The notes below the pieces were generated by a model that searched no databases, was not told the DNA's origin, and saw only the letters and a list, made by a program, of their open reading frames with translations. The position numbers and the translations under genes are program-made. DNA of 64,000 nucleotides from Cucumis sativus (taxonomy: Eukaryota > Streptophyta > Magnoliopsida > Cucurbitales > Cucurbitaceae): contig NC_026658.2 of the NCBI RefSeq assembly GCF_000004075.3, positions 22,866,075-22,930,074 on the forward strand. The letters run 5' to 3'. Position 1 is the stretch's first letter; every line of letters starts with the position of its first letter. This document shows, in pieces, positions 11,131 through 28,892 of this stretch.

Positions 11131-12574
11131 TGAACTATCTCCAATTGCCACGTTCTCATTCCACCCACCGTATGTTTAATGTATGCCGTTGCCGTGTTTG
11201 GAATCCCTTCTTGTTAATTATGTAATCTTACTATTATTATTATTATTATTATTTATTTTTAGGAAATTTTATTTTACCCATTTGTATTTGTGATATATAA
11301 ATTATTTTATTATACTTTTGGTTTACGTTTTTTCTAATATTTCTTTTTATTATTAATGATATCTTAAATATCATATTTTGTTGGGTCTTAATTTAACCAA
11401 ACTTATTTATTAATCTACGTAACTTTTTGGTTTTAAATTTTTAATCTTCTTCTTCTATTGAGCTTGATAAAATACCAGAAGTAATCATCTTCTTATACTT
11501 TCTATATGGTATTTCTTGTGGTTCATACACAAGTTTTAGTTTAACAATTATATTCACTTTTTTCATTCATACAGGTTTTAAGGGTTTAGTTTTTATTTGG
11601 GTTCATAAATTTTAAAAGCTTAAACAACGTAGTTTGTTTTTACACACATCTTTATATTCTTTTATACTCAAAATATTTTTATCATTGTTGAATTATATAA
11701 CACAGAAAACTAATTAAACACTATAAGTTGGTTATCATCAAACATGACGATCATTAAAGAAAGTTATCAAAAAAGTGGTTGTTGGAGTATTAACTACTAA
11801 AGTTGGTCGTATTCAGTATTCACAATTATTCTTGTGAGTTTTTTAATATACAAATGCTATATCTTGGTCTAGAAAAAAATAACAACAAAATTTATCTTTT
11901 TTCAGTAAAAGATAAAAATAAACTTTATAACCAAACTAAATGGTGATCGTTTAGAAGTCTAAATCTTAAATTTATATCTTACAAATTAAATTGTTTAACT
12001 TTGTTCATAATATAAATTAGTTAAATAATAATGATAGGTTTTAAGAATACATTATGTGAATTTATGTTTGCAAATGCAAATGAGTAATAATATAAACTTT
12101 TCAAATTAAACGAGGAAAAACAATAATTATCAAACAACACAACTAAATCTTGAATGAATTAAGAAATGGTATTTAAAAAAAAAAAGAAAAACAAAGGAAA
12201 AGAGGATTTTATCAAATAATATGAATTAAAATACAACTTTCTTCAAATTCAATCAAACTTTTAAGTTTAGATGATAAAATTATTTAAAATATTGTAAAAT
12301 ATACGTGTGGTTTATCATATATATTTGAAAATAATCAATTTTTTATATCAAACTTTTAAAACATTATAAAACTTTTATTAAGAAAAAGTATATCTAAAAA
12401 TGGTTATAGGTATAATTTATACACAAGTATAAATTTATATATATTGAAATGTGAATTTAAGCAAACAGGCGAGACTATAATTTGCATTGACAATTTTTAA
12501 AAGCACAAGTATTAATTGCTGGATATCAAAATAAAATATAAAGTTGAGATTAAATAGATATAATTATAAAAATT
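11131..12574. other. AT-rich spacer between VQ gene and its remnant
   Basis: I see no gene here. There is an ATT microsatellite at about 11,232-11,253; otherwise the stretch is AT-rich sequence without long frames. Confidence 0.5.
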
Positions 12575-13010
12575 TAGAGTTTTGACCAAACTTCCCATAA
12601 GCTTTGAACAATCAAACACCATTGGCGTTCCAAAACCAACCATCACCAATGCCTAATTTGGTGTTTAGCAACAATAATATTATTTTATACATATGTGATT
12701 TAAAAGTTAATTATGCTCGTTTTTACTGTCTATAATTCAATGTTATATTAATTAATTTAAAATGATATTTATATGAAGTTGCAGTGGAATCGAATATTGT
12801 AAATTTCTGAAATTGATATTTTTGGAAGTGGGGCTAAAATAAAAGGTAGAAGTTAGGCAGTAAGAGGTATGGTGACAAAATTTTCAAAGATAACACAATT
12901 TTTCTTAAAGGGATAAATTTTGACCATGGAGTGAATATGTGTTGGAAACTTGGAGCGTGCGGCACGTCTCTACTTGCACGTGTGACCCTTTTTTTAGTAC
13001 CACGTGCGAA
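12575..13010 (+). pseudogene. Decayed tandem paralog of the VQ gene
   Basis: Around 12,628-12,681 the + strand reads FQNQPSPMPNLVFSNNN, which matches FQNQPPPPLMFSLSN of the intact VQ protein (residues about 150-164). Weaker similarity begins near 12,575 (TTTTGACCAAACTTCCC against TTTTGCCACATTCGGCTTCC). The non-coding part matches better: GAAGTTAGGCA, TTTTTCTTAAA and the 13-bp identity GCGTGCGGCACGT (12,955-12,967), followed by CACGTG at 12,977 and 13,001, correspond to the VQ 3' flank at an offset of about 1.9 kb. The VQ motif itself and the N terminus are gone. I infer an old tandem duplication in which one copy lost its coding region. Confidence 0.6.
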
Positions 13011-15400
13011 CTCCAACAACCCACCCTTTGAAAATAAAAGGCTTACATAGTGTAATAACGTAAAATAAGAAATAAATAGAAATTAGACCTTTAACACCAA
13101 TCAACCAAAATTAATTTATTCTTTTCCGTAACTTATCATTTCTTTTTCTAATTTTGTTCTACCTTATTTACAATTAATTTATTCTTTATATATCTATCTT
13201 TAATTTTTTTCATCCATTCTGGTTCTTTAATATATTCTCATTTTTATATGCTATTTTCTTATTTCTCTATTTTTCCTCACTTATAATTATGTTTTTATTA
13301 TCGTATTTCTACATTTTCCATTCTCTTATAATAAATTTATTTCTATAGTACATTGTTTTATTTCTTGTTTATCCTTTTTTTTTACTCACTATGTGTTCTT
13401 ACTTTCTTCTTTCTTTTTCTAGTAATTTTGTTTTTTTTTTAATTTTATTTTACTTATAAATTATTTTTTATTTTACATTTTTATTCCGGTATACATATGC
13501 TTATTTAGAGATTTGGGTTTGCTTTATAGTCTATTTAATATATTCTTGCTAACAGTTGTGTAAACTTTTTAATTAATTTTCTTTAAAAATTAAAAAACGT
13601 CTGACAATGAAATCTAAAAATTCTAGGAGTTCGATTTTCTAGGATGGTTGAGGGGAGAATATTGGTTCTTTAAAAGTCTGAGATCTAGAATTTTTCAATA
13701 ATTTTTATAATATAAATTAAGTAAATATATTTTAATGGACTATATAGAGTTTGATGGAAATAATTATTGGTTGTCATGTTCGACAACCGCTACTTCATAT
13801 GAGTAACTCTAATGACTAATCTCGCCAATTATCTACAATGGACTAGCTATATCGAATTTTTAGATTGACCAATGCTAAAGAAAAACAAACAAATAAAAAC
13901 CTTACCAAAATTTGCCATGGTTTTTAAATACAAAATTGAAAATATTAGTTCATATTATTTAATATTTATTATTTACAATAATTAATTACACTTTAAACCT
14001 ATAGTAATTACTAATATAAATCTAAGAAACTTGTATATAAATTTCTACTAACCCACCACATATACTTTATCATATGCCAATTCTAACCAACATTATGAAA
14101 GCCAACTTAATTGAGAGGAGAAATATAGACTATTAATCAATAGGTTAATATCCTGAAGTGAACATAATTGGATGTTAGAATTCCTCACCCTTTATACTAT
14201 TTAAACTAAAAAAAAAGCCAACATCATGAAATTTTAAATATGAAAAATAGATATTAAGATAATTATTATAGATGTGGGGATAAATTTGTATTTTAGAGGA
14301 AGAGAGTTCACCTAAATATGAACTTTGCACCTTGATGCTTAAGTTGAAAGATTAAAGGAGAAGAAAGTATATTATTTGATAGTAGTCGGGGAATTTATAT
14401 CTCCCTTCGCTCACATCTCCTTGCTCTATTTATAGATTCCTAATCCTTATTCTACTCTTTGTCTAATTAGGATTTTTCCGTTTAGACTGACTATGTATGA
14501 ATCATATATCCTTAAGCTAAGACCAAGCAGTCCAACATTTTCGTTGGCACGTTAGGGTTTCATCCCTTTAAGGACGAGCTTTATGTTGGGCCTCTAGTCT
14601 TTGAGCTCACATCATGGGACTCAGCCTTAAAAGTGGCCAAGGTTAACCAAGCTCATTTTCTCTCTTTTTGGCTCATTCTTTTTTTAGATATTTGTGAGCG
14701 TCGACTAACTTATGCACACTTTGACTTATCTCATGAAACATCCCCTTATTCCTCTTTTTCTTAAATTTATTGTTTTATATATCCTCAATTTCGGAATCCA
14801 CCTATAACCCTAGGTCTTTAATTTTAATACTTTGATAGGTGTATTCTAGTTAATACTTAACGTTTTCAAATCCTTGGCTTCTTAAAGAGGTGTCCTTTAA
14901 ACCTTTGTGTATTAATAGTTCATAAACTTGAAGGTCTCAAACTGTATCTCTCAAAATGTACTTAGTTTCGTCATATCCACGTGAAATTATCAAAATCTAA
15001 CGAGTGATATTTCAGTGAACCATAAATGAAATTATTTGGAACTCAAAACAAAGAAAGTTGATAAAAGGAAAAAAAAATGAACGAAAAATATGTATCCAAA
15101 ATTGGTATTTTTAGTACAAACATATTGATGCAAATGAAAGATAGAACTTTTTAATGAAAGGCAGTGTCATTTACTAGTGAGCTTAAACTTATCTAGACCC
15201 TTCAAAATTAGTTAATGCCCACACATAGATGTCTTAAGAAAATCAGGCATATTTTCTTATAAACTAGAGATAGTTATGGGAATGACAAAATTTAGTATAA
15301 CAAACTGAAAAGTAGCAAACATGAAAAATGTTAAGAATTTTGGCAAAATCCGTGGTTACATATTTAAAAAAAAAACAATTTTATTTGTTTATGCCATTTA

Positions 15401-16380
15401 TGTAGGATAATACATGTTTTATAGATAGTGTATTTGCCAAATATCACACCGTCACAAAAGTAGTATTTGAAAACTACAATCAATTTTGAAAAATATTCTA
15501 ATTTATGATATTTATGGAATTCACCTAAATATATGCGTATAATTCATAACAAATTTTGGGATTTTTAGTATTTAAATCAAATTAATTAACATTTATTTAT
15601 TTAATTCATAAAACTTATGTTTAATAAAAATTTCCTCTAAAAATTGCTAAAAGATTTCCTCATTTATGAGCTCAATTGGCACCTGTATGTTCCTGTGACA
15701 AGAGGTTCCGGGTTCAAATTCTCACCCCCAACATTTATATTTCTAATTATTTTAAACAAAATTGTTAGATAATACATGATACATATAATGACAAGTATAA
15801 ATTAAGCATTTTCATATTTAAATTTCAAGTTATTTTAAAAAAAATTATCAATTATGTATTAAAAATAAAGTTTTATCATCCCTACAATCGTTCTAATTAT
15901 GGTTATATACTTATTTTGCTTGATTTTTATTAAAAAATAATTTATTGTGCCTCTTGTATCGAATAATTATTTTTTCACATTGTGTTTTTTTATTTTATTT
16001 TGTATGTGACATTTTATTTACAAGCATCCGAGTATGCAGGTCTAAATCAAGAAATATAATACGTGTGTTATACCCCTTTGGGTAGGATAATACGTGTTTT
16101 ATCGATCTTGTGTATTTGCATGATACAAATAATGAGATAAAATATCATACCATCACAAATATAGTATATTTGCAAACTACAATCAGTTTTGAAAAATATT
16201 AACTAATATTTTCGAGATTGACAAGATTTCCCTAATATCTCCATGTATGCCTATAATCCATAACAAAATTTTTTATTTTTAGTATTTAAATCAAATTAAT
16301 TAATATTTATTTATTTAATTCATAAAACTGATGTTTAATATTTATTTTTTCTTACAAACAAGAGAGAAGAGCTCAAATGG
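15401..16380. repeat. Diverged direct repeat pair (~280 bp, offset ~680)
   Basis: Block 15,401-15,640 and block 16,081-16,340 share GTAGGATAATAC, CAAACTACAATCA/AAAACTACAATCA, TTTTGAAAAATATT and TTTTTAGTATTTAAATCAAA followed by TTAATT and ATTTATTTATTTAATTCATAAAAC, all in the same order. Both are followed by a GAGCTCAA phrase. This is an old local duplication or two copies of one non-autonomous element. Confidence 0.6.
15668..15735 (+). repeat. tRNA-derived (SINE-like) sequence
   Basis: GAGCTCAATTGGCACC resembles a tRNA D-arm/box A, and GGTTCCGGGTTCAAATTCTC resembles the T-arm/box B, about 40 bp apart. The acceptor stem does not pair and no usable anticodon loop is evident, so this is an internal pol III promoter remnant rather than a working tRNA. 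Confidence 0.45.
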
Positions 16381-17949
16381 ATCTCGAATGTATGAAAAAT
16401 TCACCGATTTGAATTGACGAACTCATCGATGCAGATTTTGCTAAGATGTATATAAGTTTTGGATTCTATGGTATAATTTCATGATTTCATCTTTATTATA
16501 ATATCAACAATGCTCCCATTTTCAACTTGAAGCTTTCGGCTATGGATGTTCCAATGGTGTAGAACCAAAGCTTTTGGGTTAAATGTGTCTCAATTTTGCA
16601 ATTACCTATTTCAAATGAATTGCATATTTTGAACTTTGAAATATATTTTAAATTTTGCAGGTATGGGATGAAGCTTCTCGTTAATGACAACTTTTCTAAT
16701 CTTTATATTTTTTTGGAGGAAATTTTTATACCGCACATGTTATTCCAATTACCGTGTATTTGAGATTTAGACGAATAATTGTACTTTTTATATTGGATAG
16801 AGACCTTTGATGGATTGTTTTATTTATTTAATTTTTATGTTTTGCTATTTTAACAATTTACAATTATTTTTACTATTTTTCCAAGTAAAACTCACAATTT
16901 TATATTCTTGTTAGGAGCGGTGGAAACTAGTTGGATACGTATAAAGTTAAATTTTTTAATTATCATATGTATGGGAATATTTTTATAAAAAGAAACTATT
17001 TACACTTTAGCAAAAAGAAATTAAAATGACAAAAATCTAATGCATTTAATTTTTAAATATTTTGTCCATTTTATTATTTTTAATATCGTATTCCTAATTT
17101 TCAAAATTAATTGATAAGATGAGTTTTAAAAACAACTATTGTTTATTTAGAATTAAAAGTAGATAAAGTAAGATGCTTTTTTCAGTAAAAAAATTAATTT
17201 AATGTGAGCGTACATTATGTAACCTAATTAGCGAACAAATTAAATGGGACAAAAGAGAAATTAAAAAAAGTTTCTTAACCAAATTTGTTTAGATATATAA
17301 ATAGAGATATAGATTAAAAGCAATAACCTAATTTTCATTATATGAAAACTTTTGTTACCACAAAGTTTATGAATGTTTATTTATTTATTTTAATTTAAAA
17401 AAAACTATAATATATATTTAAGTTTAATTATTTCTTTCTTATAATGTACTAAAAAAACAATTTCTTTTTTATAAATATGACTAGATAAATTATTTTAATT
17501 ATCAAAATTTTAAAAATACGGTTGAATTAACGATGATGAATCACAATACTCTATAGATAGACAATATGCGTGTTTATTATTATGATATGAGTAGTCTATC
17601 TGCTTTCTATATACGAAAAAATTGCGATACTTTGTTATATTTTTTTAATGATTTTATAATATTTAAAAAATAGCTTCAAAAGAAAATAATAATAATAAAA
17701 ACTATAAAATAATTAAAATACGGAAGAAGAAAAAAAAGAAAACAAAGAAATAGGGAGCGAAAATGTCGCGTTGTCGGAGGTGGACGCCATATAAGGAGAC
17801 TTCAAAAATAAAATTAAAAAAGAGAAAAGAAAAAAGAAAAAAGGAAAAAAGGAAAAAAAAAAAAAAAGAAATTAAGAGACGCACAACAAAAGCCTCAACG
17901 AAGAAAAGAATGAAAGCTAAAGAGAAGAGGAGATTGTAAGGTAATTCGA

Positions 17950-22619
<4,670 letters not shown>

Positions 22620-23023
22620 GGCATTTGTTTCAAGTCAAGTTTGAATACGTGTCACGTGCTTGTTGGTGAATTCTACACTATATTTTGCTACTATATGTTT
22701 AGATGATGCAGATGGTAAAAACCATAACTGCTAGTTTGTTACCAAAGCCAGAAAAAAAAAAAAAAAGAAAGGGCACTTGGTGATAAGGTTAGGAACCATT
22801 TCTTTTGGTGACCCCTTTTTAAGATATATGTTTCTTTTTTTTTGTGCATATGGATGAAAATTTTCCTTTCAAGCTTTGTAAAACAGGTCGATATGAAAGC
22901 CTTTTTTCCTTTTTCTTTTTCTTTTTGGTTTTCGTGAATCATTGTAATTGAAGATTGGACTTTTGGTTTTCTTGTTTGTAGGTAATGTAAGAGTGATAAA
23001 TATGGTTTTGTTATTTTATTATG

Positions 23024-23054
<31 letters not shown>

Positions 23055-26000
23055 TTTCCTTTTTCTTTTTTCTTTTCGAAGTTCAATCATTGGGGAATAA
23101 ATGTAGTACTACTCGAATACCAACTCCTTTTCATTATTTGACATTCATTAAAAACTGTTTATTAGTTTATTTTTGTGGATCTCATCCAATTTTTAAATGC
23201 TATTGTTTTGACCAACAATGAATGGAGGGAATGGAGGGATTATAAAAAATTGTTTGTACTTCAGCTATATTTACTTGGAGAAAAACCTTTTGGTTTTGGT
23301 CAATCTTTAGTCTTTACATTTTTAATTTCATCCATGTACGTTTTAATGGTGACTTGAATTTTTCATTTCTTTTTTCTTTTTATCTTTAGTTGAAAAAATA
23401 TTTTTCACATAAGTTTATCATAAATTAGTAATCAAGTTCAATTTTTCTTAAATGAATTGTAAATTTAACAAATTCTGTTATTGTTGATAAGATTATATTT
23501 ACAACGCAATGGGATGGAAAATGCAAAATGATGGAACTAAGCACTAAAATGAATCAAATTCAAAGGTAAAGTATGTGGTTGAGAGAGTGTTTAGAATCTT
23601 AGTCTTTTCAAAGGTGACAACTTCCATCCCTTTTTCCCATTCTCTTTCCAAAAGGAAAGTTTAGGGCAGCTTCCAAAAAGTGTTGGGAAGTACTTTGCTT
23701 ACTTCATCTCTCTTTTATGAAGTTTTATGTTAATTTGTCAAGGAATATGGAATCTTATAAAGTGGACAAACTTATAGTTCCAATTCCAATTTGACACTTA
23801 ATATGAGGGGCTCTATCTTAGGCATCTTCTTAGTCCCAATAATGCTACCTTATCCATCCTAAAATATCATCTTTCTTTACTTCTCATCCGCTTGTTTATA
23901 TGAGAGTTATACTTTAATGCAACTCAAATTATAGGTATATCCATGCATTACTTTCGATTAGAAAAGAAAAAAGATATTTATTCATGTGACAACTTGTGAT
24001 TGAACATTTGAGTGAGCTATACTATGATGGGTGTCATTCAAAATGCAAAAAATAGTTATATATATATATATATAATCTAATAATTTGATGATAATAAAGC
24101 AATAATGTACAACTGGGTAGAAGATGTAGCATGAACTTAGATACAATGATTTTTCTTCTTCTAGATGGAGTATCTTGATGGAAGACATTGGGTTCAAATA
24201 GTACATTTTGTCTTTGAATTTCTATTTTTATTTTTAATTATATTTCCAAATGTCATATTTTGTTATTTTTTTACTACTAAAATTCCCATGCAATATCATA
24301 TATAGGCTCATTTATTGAATAATTAGTTTATATATTCCATAGTGTTTTAAAGTAGAATACTTTGGAAAAGAAAAATATCAATTGTGTTTATAAGCATTTC
24401 AAGGTGTAGAGCTTTTTATGTCAAAAAAAAAAAAAAAGGAATTTTGTAATTAATGTTTTATTATCTAATGATTGCTTAATTATTTTAATCACAATTAGTA
24501 CATTATCAATTACATGGAAGATGATAAGTTATTAGTAGAAAAAGTTGAATGATATTTTTTTTAATAGTATAAGATAAGATCTATTTTAAATATAAGTTAA
24601 TAGAGTTTTTGTTGTTTTAAAAAATTATTTTTCATTATAACGACAACATTTACTCAAAAGTTAATATATTTAATAAATGTTTGAAAGCAGTTTTAAAATT
24701 ATATAATGTATGATATAGTAATATACTGCTGCTGGGTATCAAATTAATTTATTGAACCTTTGACTATAGATCAAGAATATAGTTTATAAATGTTGCTGTA
24801 TATTGCTGGATTATTATTCCTAAAATACTATCTATTATAATTAACAAAAATAAATAAAAAAAGAAAAAAATATCCGTAATATTTCCAGAATTAAAAAGAA
24901 AATACATAAAAATTTTAAAAGGTAAGAATAGAAGAGAAAATTGAATATTGTAATTATTAAGTCTGTATTTTTCATAGAATTAATACGATGTATATCGTAT
25001 TTTGTTTTTTTTTACGATGTAAACTTTATGTTTTATAAAAATCTTAATTTAGACTAAATTGTTACCTATTTTAACCTACTAAAATTGATGAACTTAAAAA
25101 CTAAAATTGTTATAGAGTTGAAAGAGGTGGTTGAAGAAGACATTTGTTATAAACCAAATCTAAATAACTAAATTGTAATTTCTATATGGTTTGAGACTAA
25201 AAGTGATGTTTAATTAATCAATTTAAAATATATAAATGGGTAGACAAATTGGAACGGCAAATATTAAATATTAAAAAGGAAAAATTGACAAAGGATATTT
25301 GTTGTGGAAAAAAGATGAAAAATGAAAAGGACAAAACATAAATAGCTTTTCAATTATTTTGAAGACTTCCAATTCCAAAGGGTTTCTTCTTCTTTTATTA
25401 TTCCAATTCCTTCTCTCTTTCCCACTACTCCAATTCTTTATTTCTCTGTTTTTTACTTCATACTTTTTATCTTTTATTTTTTACTTTTTGAAGTAAGAGA
25501 GATCATAAACTATATAATAATATATACTTGAAAACTTTGTTTGATGATATTTAGGAAACATACTGTGTTGATTTGAAGGGAAGAAAATAATACATTTTAG
25601 GTGCATGGACTCTAATTTTGTGACTTAGAAAAGAGAAAATCTTTTGCATGGATGTCAATGCTCTTACAGCTTACAACACATATTGATGCTTATGTAAGAG
25701 AATGAAATAATGGAGGCGTGGAGTTTGAGAGTGAGAATTAAACTAGTTGTACGTCTTTTCTAGGGTTACAAAACTATATTTACTAAAGCTTGACTATCGT
25801 CTCTCTTCTTGTTTCTTGTAATTTCTTGTTGAAGTTATGTTAATAATTAAATATTGGTAAATCAAACTAGCCGTGCGGGTGTGTTTGATAGTCTAACTTT
25901 GTCTTCTTTTCTGTCCTTTTCGTATAAACTTATTCGAAACATGTTGATTTTTAATTTGAAATCATATCTAAGGACGAAGGTAGAAGTGCATTGTGTAGTG

Positions 26001-26482
26001 TGGAGTATAACTTAAGATTTTACTACGACTTGGAAGATCTATTGATTTTCACGTTTTTGTCATATTTTTTATATCATTTTCCCTCTCCACTCTTGTCTTT
26101 TTTCTTTTTGGCGCCCACACACACATAATTGTAGTCAAGTCTTCAACTTTCAAGTCTCCATATATATATATTTTTTATTTTTTTTCTTTTGAAGCTCACT
26201 ACATTTCAAGGAATCAAAACAAGAAGTTTAGAGGGGAAGAAAATATATTTTATAGACTTAATTTTCAAAAATTAATTAAGATAATGATTAATAACGATTC
26301 TTTTTTTTTTTTTTAAAAAAAAAAATTGAATCTATTTTCTTTCATATCCTTACAATAGTATGGATACGAGAGAAAATATCCTCATATTCAAGGGAACATG
26401 GAAGAGAAATTGCTAGATGGACTTGCTCAAAGATTGGTTTCGTGGATTAGATCGACACAGTCAGACTCGAAAAAGAAATATG
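22620..26482. other. Spacer downstream of CCT
   Basis: This contains the CCT 3' UTR and then AT-rich spacer. It includes a CT microsatellite and a short TA run at about 24,058-24,075. I see no gene. Confidence 0.5.
23029..23054 (+). repeat. (CT)13 microsatellite
   Basis: Thirteen uninterrupted CT units lie about 0.4 kb past the CCT stop codon. Such tracts vary in length between accessions. Confidence 0.9.
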
Positions 26483-28160
26483 GAATAGAAAGATTCAGGC
26501 TTTAGGTGCTACCACTTTTGTCGAGACAACAAATTTTGCGGATGCTGAAGCGTGACTTACTTTGATTGAAAAGTGTTTTAGAGTAATGAGATGTCTTGAG
26601 GACAGAAAAGTGGAACTTGAATTTTTTTCTCTTCAAAATAGGTCTGAAGATTGGTGGTGCATGATAGAAAGTAGACGGAAATCTATAGGTGATATAAGTT
26701 TGGATGAGTTTAAAAAGACATTCTTTGATAAGTTTTATCCACGCTCTTTTCGTGATGAAAAACAAAGTGAGTTCTTGAAGCTTAATGATTGTTGCTGAAT
26801 ATGAGAAGAAATATACAAAATTATCTAAGTACGCCACTAGTGTGATTGAGGATGAGATTGAAAGGTGCAAGCAATTTGAAGAGGGATTACGAGAGGAAAT
26901 TCGTACTCTTGTGACAGCTTGTGCAGATTGGGTTGATTTCTCAAAGTCAATGGAGGCAGCACTAAGAGTAGAGAAAAGTGTATATGAAAGAAAGCGTGAA
27001 AGAGAAGCTTCCAAGAATGTGTGTACAGTGTACATCAAACAGTCATCGAAACTGCTCAGGTAATGAAAAAAGTGGAAGATTTGTACTGGGGGTGCCCAGT
27101 AGAGGAAATTTTAAGTCTCAGTACAGTGGTTCATCTTTTTCTAAGTCTGGATCAGGTGGAGGGACTCAGAGACCGAGCTGTTCTAGTCATCCTATATATC
27201 CTACAAGAGCTTCTCATGTTGTTCAATCTGATAAGGTAGTGTCAAGGTCTAGCAAGAGGAGTGTATGTTATAACTATGGTCAACCAGGTCATTATCGTAG
27301 AGACTATCTACTTTTGATACCGGAGAACAATACCATTCAGAAAACTACTTCTCAGACAGGAAGTCAACAACCAAAAACCACAAGAACAAGGGGTGAAGGC
27401 TCTAGTGGGGTAAAACAAAAAGGATTGGTGGGATCTCGTCAGGAATGGAAGGTTTTTGCAATGACACAATAGGAGGCAGCAAATGCACCAAACATTGTGA
27501 CTGGTACGTTATCTATATTTTATAAACCTGCACATGTCTTGATGGATCTTGACGCAACACATTCTTTTGTTTCTATTATGTTTAGTGTTGGATTTGATAA
27601 AGAGCTAGAAAGTCTAACTAAGGAATTGTTGATAAGTACACCTGTAGGTGATAGTTTCATAGTCAATAGTGTGTACCGAGATTGCATGGTTCATATTGTT
27701 GGTAAAACATTAGTAGTGGATTTGATTCCCTTAGATGTTAAGGAGTTTGATGTTATCTTGGGAATGAATTTTCTATCTAGTCACTATGCCTCTATAATTT
27801 TTCATTAGAAAGAAGTTATTTTTAAACGTCCAAGAAAGAACAAGATTATTTTCTGCGGTGATAGAAAAATACTTTTCACCTGTGTGATCTATGCCTTAAA
27901 AGCCAGTAAATTGTTAGGAAAGGGTTGTACGACCTACCTAGCACATGTGATGGATACTGAAGTTAGTAAGTTGAAGCTTGAAGTTATTCAAGTGGTAAGA
28001 GAATTCCTAGATATTTTTCCTAAACAATTATCGGGACTACCACCCTATAGAGAGATTGAATTCTCAACTGTCTTGGTGCCTAGGATGACACCTATTTCAC
28101 AAGCTCCTTATAGAATGTCACCAATAGAATTGAGCGAGTTAAAATCACAGGCTATTTTTC
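26483..28160 (+). pseudogene. Ty3/gypsy gag-protease remnant, truncated at RT
   Basis: The gag core is recognisable from RCLEDRKVELEFFSLQ and DEFKKTFFDKFYPRSF (26,590-26,750), continuing after a frameshift as AEYEKKYTKLSKYATSVIED and ERCKQFEEGLREEIRTLV. The zinc knuckle at about 27,263-27,307 has lost two of its three cysteines (CYNYGQPGHYRRDY). The protease active site reads LMDLDATHSFVS, where the family has D-S-G, and is followed by EFDVILGMNFLSSHYASI. The coding sequence ends just after the start of reverse transcriptase (APYRMSPIELSELKSQ). At least two frameshifts and several stops (near 26,551, 27,471 and 27,808) make it dead. No LTRs were found, so only a piece of the element remains. 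Confidence 0.85.
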
Positions 28161-28884
28161 TTGTAGTGATATTATTTTTATGTTTTTCCAACAATAGTGA
28201 GCATAAAGATCAGATCGATCAAAATTATATGATGGAAATTAATGTCGATTTGAAGCATGTTTTGACAAATTCTAATGTATCTTAACCATAATGATTAATA
28301 CTTTACATATTTTAAAGTAGAGAGTCTAAGTTGTTATGCGCTAAAGTATAAAGACTAAATTGATACAAAATAAAATATGATACTTTCAAATAAAGAGAAA
28401 TAAACTAAATTATTTACAAATATAACAAAATCTTATTATCCTTCAACGATAGACAATGATAAAAATTAATTAACATTTATCAATGTCTACCATTGTCTAT
28501 CAACGATAAATAATACATTAATATTACTTTATTTATGAATATTCTCAATAATTTTGTCATTAAAAAAGTTACCCAAATATTACACATAAACTGGAATTAT
28601 TGTTGTAATCTTTCCAAAAAAAAAACAAAAAAAAAAAAAAAAGAAAAGAAAATTCCAAAAAAAAAACAAAAAAAAAGAAAAGAAAAGAGAAAAACATGAC
28701 TAGCTTAGGATTCTTCATCTAATTTTCCTATCACATGAAGTTTCTTTTACTTGTATATTTTGAAAAGAGTAATATTAATCATAACTATGTGGTATATGTT
28801 ATGTATTTGCCATTAAAAGCTATACATGTATGTATGTATATATATTATTTGTATGTATGTATGTATATATATTATACATATATA

Positions 28885-28892
28885 CACACTAC
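28885..28892 (+). repeat. Left target-site duplication of hAT
   Basis: CACACTAC immediately precedes the element's TGGAGGTATTC end. The same 8 bp follow the other end at 32,834-32,841. Eight bp is the hallmark of hAT transposition. Confidence 0.85.

Larger units (their letters stand above)
13011..17949. other. AT-rich spacer with direct repeats and SINE-like sequence
   Basis: I see no gene. Positions 14,300-14,790 have a less AT-rich composition and the phrase CACCTTGATGCTTAAGTTG, common in plant LTRs, so a decayed LTR is possible. A pair of diverged direct repeats is annotated separately. Positions 17,800-17,880 are a pure purine tract just before the cytidylyltransferase gene. Confidence 0.5.

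Noticed and set aside
15668-15735. A functional tRNA gene
   Set aside because: Box A and box B are present but no paired acceptor stem or proper anticodon arm could be found.
22739-23086. 115-codon minus-strand frame with a Glu/Arg run
   Set aside because: The run is the complement of the CT microsatellite; the rest is unremarkable.
26502-27038. 178-codon minus-strand open frame
   Set aside because: It is antisense to a recognisable gypsy gag region and matches nothing itself.
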